Positions 8,437 to 17,994 of a stretch of 64,000 nucleotides of DNA are shown in pieces. Under the pieces are notes generated by a model. That model saw nothing but the letters and a program-made list of their open reading frames with translations. It was not told the DNA's origin and made no database searches. Location: NCBI GenBank assembly GCA_002425225.1, contig DILV01000030.1, positions 79,541 through 143,540 of the forward strand, read 5' to 3'. The position numbers were made by a program, and so were the translations under genes. The DNA comes from Thiothrix sp. UBA5583. GTDB lineage: Bacteria; Pseudomonadota; Gammaproteobacteria; Thiotrichales; Thiotrichaceae. Positions within the stretch are counted from its first letter, which is position 1; each line of letters begins with the position of its first letter.

Positions 8437-10683
8437 ATGAGCAAGCAGCGCAGCAGCACTTCCACTACCGACCCCGGTGATTTCGGGCACAACGATTCCT
8501 GCAACCCGACATTTGCCGAAGTGCTGGCCAGCCGCATGGATCGGCGTACCCTGTTCAAGGGTGGTTTCTACCTGATGGTGGCTTCCGTTTTCGGCAGTGC
8601 TTTGGCAGGGTGTGGGGAAAACAAACAGCCCAGCAAAGCAGCGCTTGCCCCGGCAGCCAAAACCCCGCCCCCCGTGCCTGCCAGCGGTCTTGCCCTCAGT
8701 TTCAAGCCGGTTGCCAAAAGCGTGGCTGATGTACTGAGCGTCCCGGAAGGCTATACCGCTACCGTATTGCTGGCGACGGGCGACCCGCTCAAGGCGGGGG
8801 TTTCTGCTTATAAAAATGACGGTACGGATAACGATTTCGAGGTGCGGGCAGGCGACCACCACGATGGCATGTTCTATTTCGGCCTGAATGCAGCAGGCAC
8901 TGGTTGGGATGCCAGCAATGCCCAGCGCGGCCTGTTGTGTCTGAATCATGAAGTGGCGGAAGACCTCGGTTTCATGCACCCGGCAGGTGCGACCGATCTG
9001 GGAACTGGCAACGTCAATGCGCGTCCTGTTCTCGAAATCGACAAGGAAGTGGCGGCACACGGCGTTTCCATCGTGGAAATTGCCCGCTCTGGCAACGGTT
9101 ATCAAACCAGCCTGACCAACCCGCTCAACCGCCGCATTACGGCTGCGACCGTGATGGAACTCAGTGGCGTTGCGGCAGGCAGCGAGTTGATGAAAACCGC
9201 CTTTTCCAAAGACGGCTTGCAAACCCGTGGCACGCTCAACAACTGCTCCAATGGCTATACCCCGTGGGGCACTTACCTGACTTGCGAGGAAAACTGGGCG
9301 GAATACTTCCATCGGCGTGAAGCAGACAGTGCCCGCACCCCGCAAGAGTTGGTGGCATTCAAACGTTATGGCATGAAGGGCGACACCTCCGGGCGTTACA
9401 ACTGGTCACGTCCCGGTGCAAGCGATAGCACCGACTTGTACCGCCGCTGGAATGCCGGGATAACAGGCGCAACCGCTACCGACGATTTTCGCAACGTTGC
9501 CAATACGTTTGGTTGGGTGGTGGAAATCGACCCGTTCAACCCGCAAGCCACCCCGAAAAAGCGTACCGCATTAGGGCGTTTTGCCCACGAAGGTTGTGTT
9601 CCGGCCAAAGCCGAGGCAGGCAAGCCGCTGGTGTTCTACATGGGCGATGATTCGCGCAACGAATACATTTACAAATTCGTCACGGATGCCAAGTGGGATG
9701 CCGCCGATGCCAATGGTGGGCTGGCAGCCGGTGACAAATACCTGAATGCAGGCAAGTTGTATGCTGCCCGTTTCAATGCGGATGGTTCGGGTGAATGGTT
9801 GCCGTTGACGCTGGACAATACCGCCGTTGCTCAATACGACAAATACGCTTTCGCCGATACCGCTGATGTTGCCATCCATACCCGGTTGGCGGCTGATGCA
9901 GTGGGAGCCACTAAAATGGATCGCCCGGAATGGGCAGCGGTCAACCCGTTAAATGGCGAGGTTTACATCACCCTGACCAATAACGTTTCCGAAAAAAACG
10001 GGCGCGGGGTAGCCATGCCGCTGGATGCTGCCAACCAGCGTTATTACGTGGATGAAAAAGACGGCAAGCGCGTGGCAGGTAATGTCAACGGGCATATCAT
10101 CCGCTGGCGCGAAGCGGGTGATGACCACGCTGCTACCCGCTTTCAGTGGGATGTGTACCTGTTCGGTGCGCCTGCTGAGGCAGGGGCTGACATCAACCTG
10201 TCGGGCTTGACCGCTGACAACGACTTTTCCGGGCCAGATGGCTTGTGGTTCAGCCAGTCCACCCCCGGCTTGCTGTGGGTACAAACCGACGATGCCTATT
10301 ACACCGACGTGACCAATTGCATGATGCTGGCGGCAATTCCCGGTGTCGTCGGCGATGGTAACACGGTGCAGGTGGTTAACAAGGCCGTTCCAACCCATGA
10401 CAACGCGGATCAGGCGATTGGTTGCCCCGTCGGCTCAAAGCCGCAAGCAACCGCCTTGCGCCGCTTCCTTGTTGGCCCCAAGGATTGCGAAATTACCGGC
10501 ATCACCGAAACCCCGGATGGCAAGGCCCTGCTTGTCAACATCCAGCACCCCGGCGAACGCAGCAGCGAAAGCTGGGCAAGTGACGGCAACATCACCAGCC
10601 ACTGGCCGGATGGCGGCAATGCCCGCCCGCGCTCGGCAACAGTGGTGATTACCCGTAATGATGGCGGCAAGGTAGGGGTGTAA
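8437..10683 (+). CDS. PhoX-family (DUF839) Tat-exported alkaline phosphatase
   Basis: 748-aa protein matching the PhoX/DUF839 family, calcium- and iron-dependent phosphatases. It has the family-typical N-terminus NPTFAEVLASRMDRRTLFKGG, a twin-arginine signal at residues 36-37 and a hydrophobic stretch ending LAGC (Cys59), so it may be a Tat-exported lipoprotein. Family segments seen include GLLCLNHE (about 166-173), TPWGTYLTCEENWAEYF (about 275-291), GRFAHEGC (about 378-385), YMGDDSRNEYIYKF (about 401-414) and NPLNGEVYITLTNN. Likely role: periplasmic or surface release of phosphate from organic phosphates. No convincing Pho box was seen in the 160 bp upstream. It is followed 8 bp later by a glycosyltransferase gene. 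Confidence 0.85.
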   Translation: MSKQRSSTSTTDPGDFGHNDSCNPTFAEVLASRMDRRTLFKGGFYLMVASVFGSALAGCGENKQPSKAALAPAAKTPPPVPASGLALSFKPVAKSVADVLSVPEGYTATVLLATGDPLKAGVSAYKNDGTDNDFEVRAGDHHDGMFYFGLNAAGTGWDASNAQRGLLCLNHEVAEDLGFMHPAGATDLGTGNVNARPVLEIDKEVAAHGVSIVEIARSGNGYQTSLTNPLNRRITAATVMELSGVAAGSELMKTAFSKDGLQTRGTLNNCSNGYTPWGTYLTCEENWAEYFHRREADSARTPQELVAFKRYGMKGDTSGRYNWSRPGASDSTDLYRRWNAGITGATATDDFRNVANTFGWVVEIDPFNPQATPKKRTALGRFAHEGCVPAKAEAGKPLVFYMGDDSRNEYIYKFVTDAKWDAADANGGLAAGDKYLNAGKLYAARFNADGSGEWLPLTLDNTAVAQYDKYAFADTADVAIHTRLAADAVGATKMDRPEWAAVNPLNGEVYITLTNNVSEKNGRGVAMPLDAANQRYYVDEKDGKRVAGNVNGHIIRWREAGDDHAATRFQWDVYLFGAPAEAGADINLSGLTADNDFSGPDGLWFSQSTPGLLWVQTDDAYYTDVTNCMMLAAIPGVVGDGNTVQVVNKAVPTHDNADQAIGCPVGSKPQATALRRFLVGPKDCEITGITETPDGKALLVNIQHPGERSSESWASDGNITSHWPDGGNARPRSATVVITRNDGGKVGV

Positions 10684-10691
10684 ACGCATCC

Positions 10692-11858
10692 ATGCATATC
10701 CTGATGGTTTCCGACGTGTATTTCCCGCGCGTCAACGGTGTTTCCACGTCGATCCAGGCATTCCGGCAAGCATTGCAGGCAGCAGGGCACAGCGTCACGC
10801 TGATTGCTCCCGACTACGGGCAAGCTGCGACGGATGAAGACGGTATCATCCGCATCAGTTCGCGCGGTGTCATCGTTGACCCGGAAGACCGGATGATGCG
10901 CATCCGCCATATCCACCGCCTTGCCGACGAGTTGCAGGCGGAGCATTACGACATCATCCACATCCATACCCCGTTTGTGGCGCACTATGCGGGCTTGAAA
11001 CTGGCTCGCAAGCTCAAGCTGCCGGTGGTGGCTACTTACCATACCTTTTTCGAGGAATACCTCTACAACTACATTCCGTGGTTGCCAAAGGAATGGCTGC
11101 GTTACGTGGCACGGCGCTTTTCGCGTACCCAGTGTGCTGAGTTGGATGGCTTGATCGTGCCTTCCACCGCCATGCAGCAAGTACTGCTCGATTACGGGGT
11201 GCAAACGCCGATGACGATCCTGCCAACAGGTCTGGACATGCGGACGTTTGAGCCGGGTAACGGTGCTGCTTTTCGGGCGCAACACGCTATTGCCCCGGAA
11301 CGCCCGGTCTTGTTGTTCGTAGGGCGGGTGGCGTTCGAGAAAAACATCGGTTTCCTGCTGGACATGATGCTGCATCTGCGCGAGCAACTGCCGGATGTAT
11401 TACTGGTCATTGCGGGTGAAGGCCCGGCGGAAAAGACGTTACACCAACAGGTACAGCGGGCAGGGCTGGCGGAACAGGTGCTGTTTGTCGGTTATTTGCG
11501 GCGGGATGGTGAATTACAGGCATGTTACAAGGCTGCGGATGTCTTTGTATTTGCCTCCCGCACGGAAACGCAGGGGCTGGTGTTGCTGGAAGCGATGGCT
11601 TGCGGCACGCCTGTGGTTTCCACGGCGGTGCTGGGTACGAAAGACATTATCGGTACAGGTGTCGGTGGGCTGGTTGCCCCGGAAAGCCCGGAGCTGTTTG
11701 CCGCCCAGGTCAAGCGTTTGCTGACGGGGAAAACCTTGCACGCACAGAAAACCAGGGAGGCACTGGCCTATGCTGCTACTTGGTCGCATACCGCACAAGC
11801 TGAAAAACTGGTGGAGTTTTACCGCTCTGTCATGGAGTTGAAACAGGTTTCTGCTTGA
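10692..11858 (+). CDS. GT4-family glycosyltransferase
   Basis: 388-aa GT-B fold glycosyltransferase. The N-terminal domain begins MHILMVSDVYFPRVNGVSTS, with the PRVNGVS motif typical of bacterial GT4 enzymes such as MgtA/PimB-like and diacylglycerol glucosyltransferases. The C-terminal domain has VLLFVGRVAFEKNIGFLLDM and the EX7E-type segment SRTETQGLVLLEAMACGTPVV. It transfers a sugar from a nucleotide donor to a lipid or LPS acceptor at the cytoplasmic face; the exact acceptor is unknown. Its stop overlaps an alternative TTG start for waaA and it sits directly before two LPS core genes, so an envelope glycolipid role is likely. Confidence 0.85.
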   Translation: MHILMVSDVYFPRVNGVSTSIQAFRQALQAAGHSVTLIAPDYGQAATDEDGIIRISSRGVIVDPEDRMMRIRHIHRLADELQAEHYDIIHIHTPFVAHYAGLKLARKLKLPVVATYHTFFEEYLYNYIPWLPKEWLRYVARRFSRTQCAELDGLIVPSTAMQQVLLDYGVQTPMTILPTGLDMRTFEPGNGAAFRAQHAIAPERPVLLFVGRVAFEKNIGFLLDMMLHLREQLPDVLLVIAGEGPAEKTLHQQVQRAGLAEQVLFVGYLRRDGELQACYKAADVFVFASRTETQGLVLLEAMACGTPVVSTAVLGTKDIIGTGVGGLVAPESPELFAAQVKRLLTGKTLHAQKTREALAYAATWSHTAQAEKLVEFYRSVMELKQVSA

Positions 11859-11893
11859 ATGTCTGCATACCTTGGCATTACGGGCTTTCATGC

Positions 11894-13207
11894 ATGTTCA
11901 AGCGTTATCTGTATACGGTGGTTTTCAATCTGTTGGTTCCCCTATTGGTATTGAACCTGTGGTGGCGCAGCCGTAAAAATCCGGCTTATCGCCAGCGCAT
12001 TGATGAGCGTTTCGGCTATGTTCCGGCGCGTCAGGGTGGTGAGCGTTGCGTGTGGGTTCATGCCGTGTCGGTGGGGGAGGTGATTGCTGCCCGCCCACTG
12101 GTTAAGCGCCTGTTGCAGGATTTTCCCGCTACCCGTGTGTGGGTGACAACCACAACCCCGACCGGCTCGGCTATGGTGCAACAGTTGTTTGGTGACAGGG
12201 TAGGGCACAGTTATTGCCCCTACGACCTGCCGGATGGTTTGCGCCGTTTCCTGCGGCGGCTGCGCCCTGATCTGTTGCTGGTGGTGGAAACCGAAATCTG
12301 GCCTAACCTGTACAAGGCGTGTGCCAACCGGCAGATTCCACTGTTAATGGTAAATGCCCGCTTGTCGCCGCGTTCTGCCCAAGGCTATGCCCGTTTGGGC
12401 GGTCTGGTGCGTGAGACCTTGCGCTGTGCAAGCTGGATCGGGACTCGCAGTCAGACGGATGCGGATCACTTCCTTCAATTGGGGGCATGGCCTGGTCAAC
12501 TGGGGGTAAGTGGCAACCTCAAGTTCGAGTTGCAGGTTCCTGCTGACTTACCAGCCAGAGCCAAAGTCTTGCGTAGCCAATGGAGCAAGCGTCCGGTATG
12601 GGTGGCAGGCAGTACCCATGCGGGGGAAGAAGCCAGCCTGTTACGGGTGTTTGAGCAGTTGCGCCATCAAGTGCCTGATTTGTTGCTGATTCTTGTGCCG
12701 CGCCACCCGGAGCGTTTCGCCAGTGTCAAAGCCTTGTGTGAAACCGCAGGTTGGGTAACTGCCCGTCGCAGTCTTGCCCAGCCGGTAATGCCTGAAACGG
12801 ACATCCTGCTGGGGGATACGCTGGGGGAATTGCTGCTGTGGTATGCCTGTGCCGATCTGGCTTTTGTGGGTGGTAGCCTGCTTGCCCACGGCGGACATAA
12901 CCCGCTGGAAGCTGCCGTGTTTGCCGTGCCCGTGATCAGCGGGGTACATACCCACAATTTCAATGACATGTTCCCGCCGTTGTGTGCTGCTGGTGGAGCC
13001 GTGCAGGTGCAGGATGAAAATGCCCTGTGTGCGCAAGCCCTGCACTGGTTACAGGATGTTGCCGCCCGCCAGCAGGCCGGGCAACAGGCGCAAGCCTTTT
13101 TTACCAGCCAGCAGGGCGCACTGGAACTGATCCTGCGGCAAGCCCGCTTCCACCTCGACCAACGTATTGCCAGCCATGAGCCAGACGCCCAGACTGCTGG
13201 TTGTTAA
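11894..13207 (+). CDS. waaA: 3-deoxy-D-manno-octulosonic acid (Kdo) transferase
   Basis: Inner-membrane-bound enzyme (437 aa) that adds Kdo to lipid A precursor. The N-terminus MFKRYLYTVVFNLLVPLLVL is the membrane anchor, followed by RSRKNPAYRQRIDERFG, a hallmark of WaaA. Further family motifs are WVHAVSVGEV, VTTTTPTGSAM, VVETEIWPNL, VNARLSPRSAQGY and GGSLLAHGGHNPLEAA. ATG at 11894 fits homologues; an in-frame TTG at 11855 overlapping the GT4 stop would add 13 residues outside the usual family start. It overlaps waaC by 32 nt, indicating coupling. Confidence 0.93.
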   Translation: MFKRYLYTVVFNLLVPLLVLNLWWRSRKNPAYRQRIDERFGYVPARQGGERCVWVHAVSVGEVIAARPLVKRLLQDFPATRVWVTTTTPTGSAMVQQLFGDRVGHSYCPYDLPDGLRRFLRRLRPDLLLVVETEIWPNLYKACANRQIPLLMVNARLSPRSAQGYARLGGLVRETLRCASWIGTRSQTDADHFLQLGAWPGQLGVSGNLKFELQVPADLPARAKVLRSQWSKRPVWVAGSTHAGEEASLLRVFEQLRHQVPDLLLILVPRHPERFASVKALCETAGWVTARRSLAQPVMPETDILLGDTLGELLLWYACADLAFVGGSLLAHGGHNPLEAAVFAVPVISGVHTHNFNDMFPPLCAAGGAVQVQDENALCAQALHWLQDVAARQQAGQQAQAFFTSQQGALELILRQARFHLDQRIASHEPDAQTAGC

Positions 13208-14183
13208 GACTTCCTCGTTGGGGGATGTCGTCCACATGCTGCCTGCGGTCAGTGATGCCTGCGCGATGCTACCCGGTATCCAGATTGACTGGGTGGTGGA
13301 AGAAAGTTTTGCCGAAGTACCGCGCTGGCACCCTGGTGTCAGGCGGGTTGTGCCGGTAGCCCTGCGGCGTTGGCGCAAACAGCTTTTGCAGCCACAAACA
13401 CGCCATGAAATCCGCCGGTTTGTGCAAACCTTGCGGCAGGAACAGTACGACTGGGTGCTGGATTCGCAGGGCTTGCTGAAAAGTGCCTTGCTCAGTCGCA
13501 TGGCTCGCGGGCAACGTTGTGGTTATGACTGGCACAGCATCCGTGAACCGCTTGCCAGTCTCGCCTACCAGCAACGTGCTGCCGTATCCCGTCAGCAACA
13601 TGCCGTGACCCGCAATCGTTTGCTGACTGCCAACATGTTGGGCTACCGCATTGACAGTTTGCCAGTGGATTTCGGGATTGCGGCTAGTGCTTTCCCGTTA
13701 CCGCCTGTTGTCTTGCCATCCCCCTATGTGGTTGCCTTGCATGGAACCAGTCGGGTGGACAAGGAATGGGCGGAAGAACACTGGCGGCAACTCATCGCTA
13801 CTCTGGCACAACAGGGCATCCACACCCTGTTGCCGTGGGGTAATCAGCGTGAACAGGAACGTGCCAGCCGTCTGGCGCAAACCAGCCCGTTTGCGCAGGT
13901 ATTGCCGAGCTGCCGACTGGCAGAACTGGCCGGTGTCCTGCAAGCTGCAAGCGGGGTAATCGGCATGGATACTGGCCTGATGCACATCGCAGCGGCGCTG
14001 GATAAACCCGGCATTGCCCTGTATCCCGTAACAGCCCCAGCCTTGACCGGAGTGATGGGCAATGCACAGCAGCCAGTGCAATTAGTTTCATTAAGTGGGG
14101 AAGCCAGCGGTGATGCTGTCAGTGTTATTCGTCAGTTGCTGGCCTGCGTGGCAACTCGACCATCCCCGGATGTTCTGGTCTAA
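13176..14183 (+). CDS. waaC: Lipopolysaccharide heptosyltransferase I
   Basis: GT9-family enzyme (335 aa) that adds the first L-glycero-D-manno-heptose to Kdo2-lipid A. Early residues LLVVKTSSLGDVVHMLPAVSD match the WaaC/WaaF N-terminal motif, including the SSLGDVVH loop. Later PSPYVVALHGTSRVDKEWAEEHW and IGMDTGLMHIAAALDKPGIALY match the GT9 ADP-heptose-binding half. The ATG at 13176 is chosen over the upstream in-frame TTG at 13167. It overlaps waaA, supporting a core-LPS operon. The protein is normal for the family. Confidence 0.92.
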   Translation: MSQTPRLLVVKTSSLGDVVHMLPAVSDACAMLPGIQIDWVVEESFAEVPRWHPGVRRVVPVALRRWRKQLLQPQTRHEIRRFVQTLRQEQYDWVLDSQGLLKSALLSRMARGQRCGYDWHSIREPLASLAYQQRAAVSRQQHAVTRNRLLTANMLGYRIDSLPVDFGIAASAFPLPPVVLPSPYVVALHGTSRVDKEWAEEHWRQLIATLAQQGIHTLLPWGNQREQERASRLAQTSPFAQVLPSCRLAELAGVLQAASGVIGMDTGLMHIAAALDKPGIALYPVTAPALTGVMGNAQQPVQLVSLSGEASGDAVSVIRQLLACVATRPSPDVLV

Positions 14184-14219
14184 TGCTTCCAAACGACATT
14201 GACCACTCCGAGGCACTGC

Positions 14220-15107
14220 TTGCTCAATCGTGTTTCTCCCTATCTGCTACTGGTGCTGGCGACCCTGTTCTGGGCGGGTAATTTCAATCTGGCGCGTGCT
14301 TTTCATGCCGACATTCCGCCTTTGGCGTTGTCGTTCTGGCGCTGGTGTGTGGCGGCGCTGATTCTGTTGCCGTTTGCGTATCAATCCATGCGGGTGGCTT
14401 TGCCGCTGGCGCGTGAGCACTGGCGGCTGGTACTGGCGTTGTCCGTGCTGGGGGTGGCGGCTTTCAATAGCTTGGCTTATCTCGGCCTGCAAACCACGAC
14501 CGTGACCAATGGGGTGCTGTTGCAGGCGGTGACGCCGGTTTTCACCATCCTGCTGGCGGGGTTGTTGTTGCGTGAGCCTGCCAGTTTGCGTCAGTGGTTG
14601 GGGTTGCTGGTGTCGATCTTCGGGGTATTGGTGATTATTACGCGGGCGGATGTGGCTGTTTTGCAGCATCTGGCGTTTACCCGTGGCGATGTGTGGATGC
14701 TGGTTGCGGCACTCGACTGGGCGGTTTACACCATTCTGTTGCGCAAGTTGCCGCCGGGGTTGCAGGGTTTGCCGATCCTTGGGTTTAGCGTGACACTCGG
14801 GGCGCTGGTGATCTTGCCGTTTTACCTGCATGAAACCCTGACCGCACAGGCGATGCCGCTGACGCCGGTCAGTGTGGGCAGTGTGCTGTATGTGGCGGTG
14901 TTTCCGTCGTTGCTGTCCTACCTGTTCTGGAATGATGCTACCCGGCGGCTGGGGGCGGGGCGTACCGGGCAGTTCAGTTACCTGATGCCGGTCTTCGGGA
15001 TTCTGCTGGCGGTGCTGTTGCTGGGGGAACAGTTGCATACCTACCATGCGCTGGGGGCGCTACTGGTGGTGGGTGGGCTGGTTATCAGCAACTGGCGGGG
15101 CAAGTAG
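14220..15107 (+). CDS. DMT-superfamily (EamA) transporter
   Basis: About 295 aa with ten predicted hydrophobic segments in two EamA repeats, typical of drug/metabolite exporters. The N-terminus [21 protein letters not shown] and mid-protein [15 protein letters not shown] are family-like, as is [20 protein letters not shown] near the end. TTG at 14220 is preferred because GAGG lies six bases upstream; TTG at 14199 adds seven residues and no ATG is available in frame near the start. Substrate cannot be predicted. It begins 36 bp after waaC and may be cotranscribed. Confidence 0.82.
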   Translation: MLNRVSPYLLLVLATLFWAGNFNLARAFHADIPPLALSFWRWCVAALILLPFAYQSMRVALPLAREHWRLVLALSVLGVAAFNSLAYLGLQTTTVTNGVLLQAVTPVFTILLAGLLLREPASLRQWLGLLVSIFGVLVIITRADVAVLQHLAFTRGDVWMLVAALDWAVYTILLRKLPPGLQGLPILGFSVTLGALVILPFYLHETLTAQAMPLTPVSVGSVLYVAVFPSLLSYLFWNDATRRLGAGRTGQFSYLMPVFGILLAVLLLGEQLHTYHALGALLVVGGLVISNWRGK

Positions 15108-15162
15108 GGGCGCGATTCCTGCGCTGTTTTGCTATGCTCGCCCCAACGACACTGGAGTAACC

Positions 15163-15975
15163 ATGAATACGCAAAGCATCATCAACATTTTGGCTCCTTT
15201 GGGGGAGCCGCAGGACAACCGACCGTGGCTTGATTATTCAGCCTATGGTTTTACCGCCGGGGATGCGATCAGTTTGGTGGGGCTGGTGGCTGATAGCCGT
15301 TTTCTGGAAAGTGAGGATACGGATTACTGGGTTCCCCTGCATTCATGGCGGGCGTTGCAGCATCTGATGCCAGCGGGTTTGCATGAGCTGATAGATATTT
15401 TTGACCTGTTGGCGGAAGACGATTGGGCACATGATGAAATTCCGGCGGTGATTGCGGCTGCCGGGCAGGTTGCGATTGAGCCATTGGTGGCGTATGTGCT
15501 GGATGCGCGTAATGATGAATTTGCCATTCCGCTGGCGTTGCAATCACTGGTGGAAATTGGCACGCGGCATGGCAAGTTGCGTAAACCTGTCATTGAACGC
15601 CTGGTGTATTGCTTGCAAAACACCTTTGCACAGGATCATGGCTTGAAAGGGCTGATCGTGGCGGATCTGATTGTATTGCGGGCGGTGGAGGCAATGCCTG
15701 CCATCCGGGCTGCTTTTGCCAGCGAACAGGTGGACTGGAGCGTGTGCGGCGATCTGGAAGATGTGGAACTGGGGATGGGGCTGCGCACGGAGCGGGATAC
15801 GCCGCGCCCCAATTATCAGCAGATGCTGGTTGGGGCAGAGGATGACGGGTTTGAGGAGGATGATGACTCTGAGCCGTTGGTAGAGCAAGTGATCCGTACC
15901 GAACCCAAAATCGGGCGCAATGACCCCTGCCCGTGTGGCAGCGGCAAGAAGTACAAGAAATGTTGTATGCCATAA
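15163..15975 (+). CDS. SEC-C zinc-binding motif protein
   Basis: 270-aa protein whose last 22 residues, around [16 protein letters not shown], form the SEC-C zinc-binding motif shared with the SecA C-terminus. The rest is mainly helical and resembles HEAT-like repeats ([24 protein letters not shown]), with an acidic stretch just before the motif. The start is ATG at 15163 with TGGAG upstream. The stop codon lies 9 nt before mod and the mod ribosome binding site overlaps it, so the gene appears to head the Mod-XisH-XisI-Res unit. SEC-C motifs often mark protein or nucleic-acid adaptors. No specific function is known here. Confidence 0.75.
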   Translation: MNTQSIINILAPLGEPQDNRPWLDYSAYGFTAGDAISLVGLVADSRFLESEDTDYWVPLHSWRALQHLMPAGLHELIDIFDLLAEDDWAHDEIPAVIAAAGQVAIEPLVAYVLDARNDEFAIPLALQSLVEIGTRHGKLRKPVIERLVYCLQNTFAQDHGLKGLIVADLIVLRAVEAMPAIRAAFASEQVDWSVCGDLEDVELGMGLRTERDTPRPNYQQMLVGAEDDGFEEDDDSEPLVEQVIRTEPKIGRNDPCPCGSGKKYKKCCMP

Positions 15976-15984
15976 AGGAAACCC

Positions 15985-17535
15985 ATGCCCCTGCTTGACT
16001 GGCTGAACAAGCCTGCCTCCCTCCAGATTGCTAACCGCGTGCCGTACCGCTTGCTCGAAAGCGTGCCGGAACTCGGGCATGGCGTAACGCCCAACCACAA
16101 CCTGCTGATCCAGGGCGATAATCTGGATGCGCTCAAAGCCTTGCTGCCCTTGTATGCGGGGCGGGTGAAATGCATCTACATCGACCCGCCGTACAACACG
16201 CGCTCCGCCTTTGAGCATTACGACGACAATCTGGAGCACAGCCAATGGCTGTCGATGATGTATCCGCGCCTTGAACTCCTGCGCGAACTGCTCGCCGAAG
16301 ACGGCAGCTTGTGGGTGTCCATCGACGACAACGAAGGCCACTACCTCAAAGTCATGCTCGACGAAATCTTCGGGCGCAAAAACTTCATCGCCAACGTTGT
16401 TTGGGAGAAAAAATCGTCCCCGCAGGCAAATGCGATTTGGTTATCTGATAGTCATGACCACGTAATGGTGTATGCAAACAACAAACAAGTTTGGCGACCT
16501 AATTTGCTTCCAAGAAGTGAAAATACAGATGCTCGTTACAGTAATCCTGACAATGATTCTCGTGGTGTTTGGGCATCAAGCGATTTCACCATTAGCCTGA
16601 CAGGTGGGCAGCGTGGGGAGCAATACGCTAAAACTGGGGTGAGTGACAACATCTATGAGCTTACTACGCCCAATGGGAGGAAATTATTGCCTCCAAAGGG
16701 TAGATGTTGGGGGGCACGACAAGAAAGATTTTTAGAGTTGGTAGCTGATAATCGTATTTGGTTTGGTGAAAGCGGTAATAATGTTCCAAGAATCAAGAAG
16801 TTTTTGTCAGAAGTTCAAGATGGGCTTGTGGCGAAAACTGTCTGGTTGCGTAGTGAGGTGGGAGACAACCAAGAATCCAAACGTGAAGTTGTCAAATTTA
16901 ATGACGAGGAGATTTTTGGTACGCCGAAGCCGGAGCGGTTGATTGAGCGGATATTGCATATTGCGACGAATCCGGGAGATTGGGTGCTGGATTCGTTCCT
17001 GGGGTCGGGTACGACTGCGGCAGTGGCGCACAAGATGGGGCGGCAGTACATCGGCGTGGAAATGGGCGACCATGCCGTGACCCATTGCCAGCCACGCCTG
17101 CGCAAGGTGGTGGACGGCGAACAGGGCGGCATTTCCAAAGCCGTCAACTGGCAGGGCGGCGGCGGATTCACCTTCTACCGCCTCGGCGCAACCGTGTTCG
17201 ATGAATTCGGCATGATTGACAAGGTCATCCGTTTCCCCACGCTCGCCGCCTACATTTGGTATCTGGAAACGCGCACCCCGTGGCAGCAGCCTGACACGCT
17301 TTCCCCGCTGCTTGGCATCCACGACGGCACAGCCTATTACCTGCTGTACAACGGCATCCTCGGCGACCGCCGCCTGCAAGGTGGCAATGTCCTCACCCAA
17401 AACGTGCTGGACGGATTACCCGCACACGCAGGCAAGCGCGTCATCTACGGCGAAACCAGCCGCTTCGGAGTCGGGCGGCTGGCAGCAGAGGGGATCGTGT
17501 TCAAGCAGATACCGTATGATGTGCGGGTGGGGTGA
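15985..17535 (+). CDS. mod: Type III restriction-modification DNA methyltransferase (Mod)
   Basis: 516-aa beta-class N6-adenine (or N4-cytosine) DNA methyltransferase. Motif IV, IYIDPPYNT, is at about residues 62-70 and precedes motif I, LDSFLGSGTTAA, near residue 335, the beta-class order used by type III Mod proteins. The intervening roughly 200 residues are the target-recognition domain. DNA between about 16410 and 16925 is visibly more AT-rich and uses different codons from both flanks, pointing to exchange of the recognition domain. AAAGGA overlaps the preceding stop. The partner helicase-nuclease Res lies two genes downstream, separated by XisH/XisI. Confidence 0.88.
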   Translation: MPLLDWLNKPASLQIANRVPYRLLESVPELGHGVTPNHNLLIQGDNLDALKALLPLYAGRVKCIYIDPPYNTRSAFEHYDDNLEHSQWLSMMYPRLELLRELLAEDGSLWVSIDDNEGHYLKVMLDEIFGRKNFIANVVWEKKSSPQANAIWLSDSHDHVMVYANNKQVWRPNLLPRSENTDARYSNPDNDSRGVWASSDFTISLTGGQRGEQYAKTGVSDNIYELTTPNGRKLLPPKGRCWGARQERFLELVADNRIWFGESGNNVPRIKKFLSEVQDGLVAKTVWLRSEVGDNQESKREVVKFNDEEIFGTPKPERLIERILHIATNPGDWVLDSFLGSGTTAAVAHKMGRQYIGVEMGDHAVTHCQPRLRKVVDGEQGGISKAVNWQGGGGFTFYRLGATVFDEFGMIDKVIRFPTLAAYIWYLETRTPWQQPDTLSPLLGIHDGTAYYLLYNGILGDRRLQGGNVLTQNVLDGLPAHAGKRVIYGETSRFGVGRLAAEGIVFKQIPYDVRVG

Positions 17536-17577
17536 TGGAGTTTGGTATACTTGAGTTACTGATTAAGGAATATGCCA

Positions 17578-17994
17578 ATGCCAGCTTATGATTTATTTCA
17601 CAATGCGGTGAAACATGCTTTGCAGAAAGAGGGGTGGATGATCACTCACGACCCGTTTTTCATTCCGTTCGGCGGTGTAGAATTGTATGTCGATCTGGGT
17701 GCAGAGCGGATGCTGGCGGCTGAGCGTGGCAACGAGCAAATCGCTGTTGAGATCAAATCTTTTCTCAGCCAGTCGCCAGTTTCGGACTTTCATAATGCGC
17801 TGGGGCAGTTTCTGAATTACCGTCTGGTGTTAGAGGAAAACGAGCCAAGCCGCTTGCTTTATCTGGCGATTCCCTTCGATATTCACAAAACCTTTTTCAG
17901 CTTGCCCTTCACTCAGTTGGCGGTGCAACGCAACCAGTTGAAGCTGATCGTTTTCAAGCCTGATCAGGAGGAGATTGCCACATGGATAAACTGA
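17578..17994 (+). CDS. xisH: XisH family protein (restriction-endonuclease-like fold)
   Basis: 138-aa protein with the XisH signature: AYDLFHNAVKHALQKEGW at the N-terminus, then VDLGAERMLAAERG, VAVEIKSFLSQSP-like EIKSF and the SDFHNALGQFLNYRLVL helix. The D...E-x-K arrangement (Asp in YVDLG, EIK of EIKSF) fits the PD-(D/E)XK nuclease core attributed to this family. XisH was named for a factor required for fdxN-element excision in Anabaena, but most homologues are not next to such elements. ATG at 17578 is chosen because AAGGA lies 8 nt upstream; ATG at 17572 would be only 2 nt from it. It overlaps xisI by 13 nt. Confidence 0.88.
   Translation: MPAYDLFHNAVKHALQKEGWMITHDPFFIPFGGVELYVDLGAERMLAAERGNEQIAVEIKSFLSQSPVSDFHNALGQFLNYRLVLEENEPSRLLYLAIPFDIHKTFFSLPFTQLAVQRNQLKLIVFKPDQEEIATWIN

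Noticed and set aside
17572..17577. ATG at 17572 as xisH start
   Set aside because: Only 2 nt from the AAGGA site; ATG 17578 has normal spacing.
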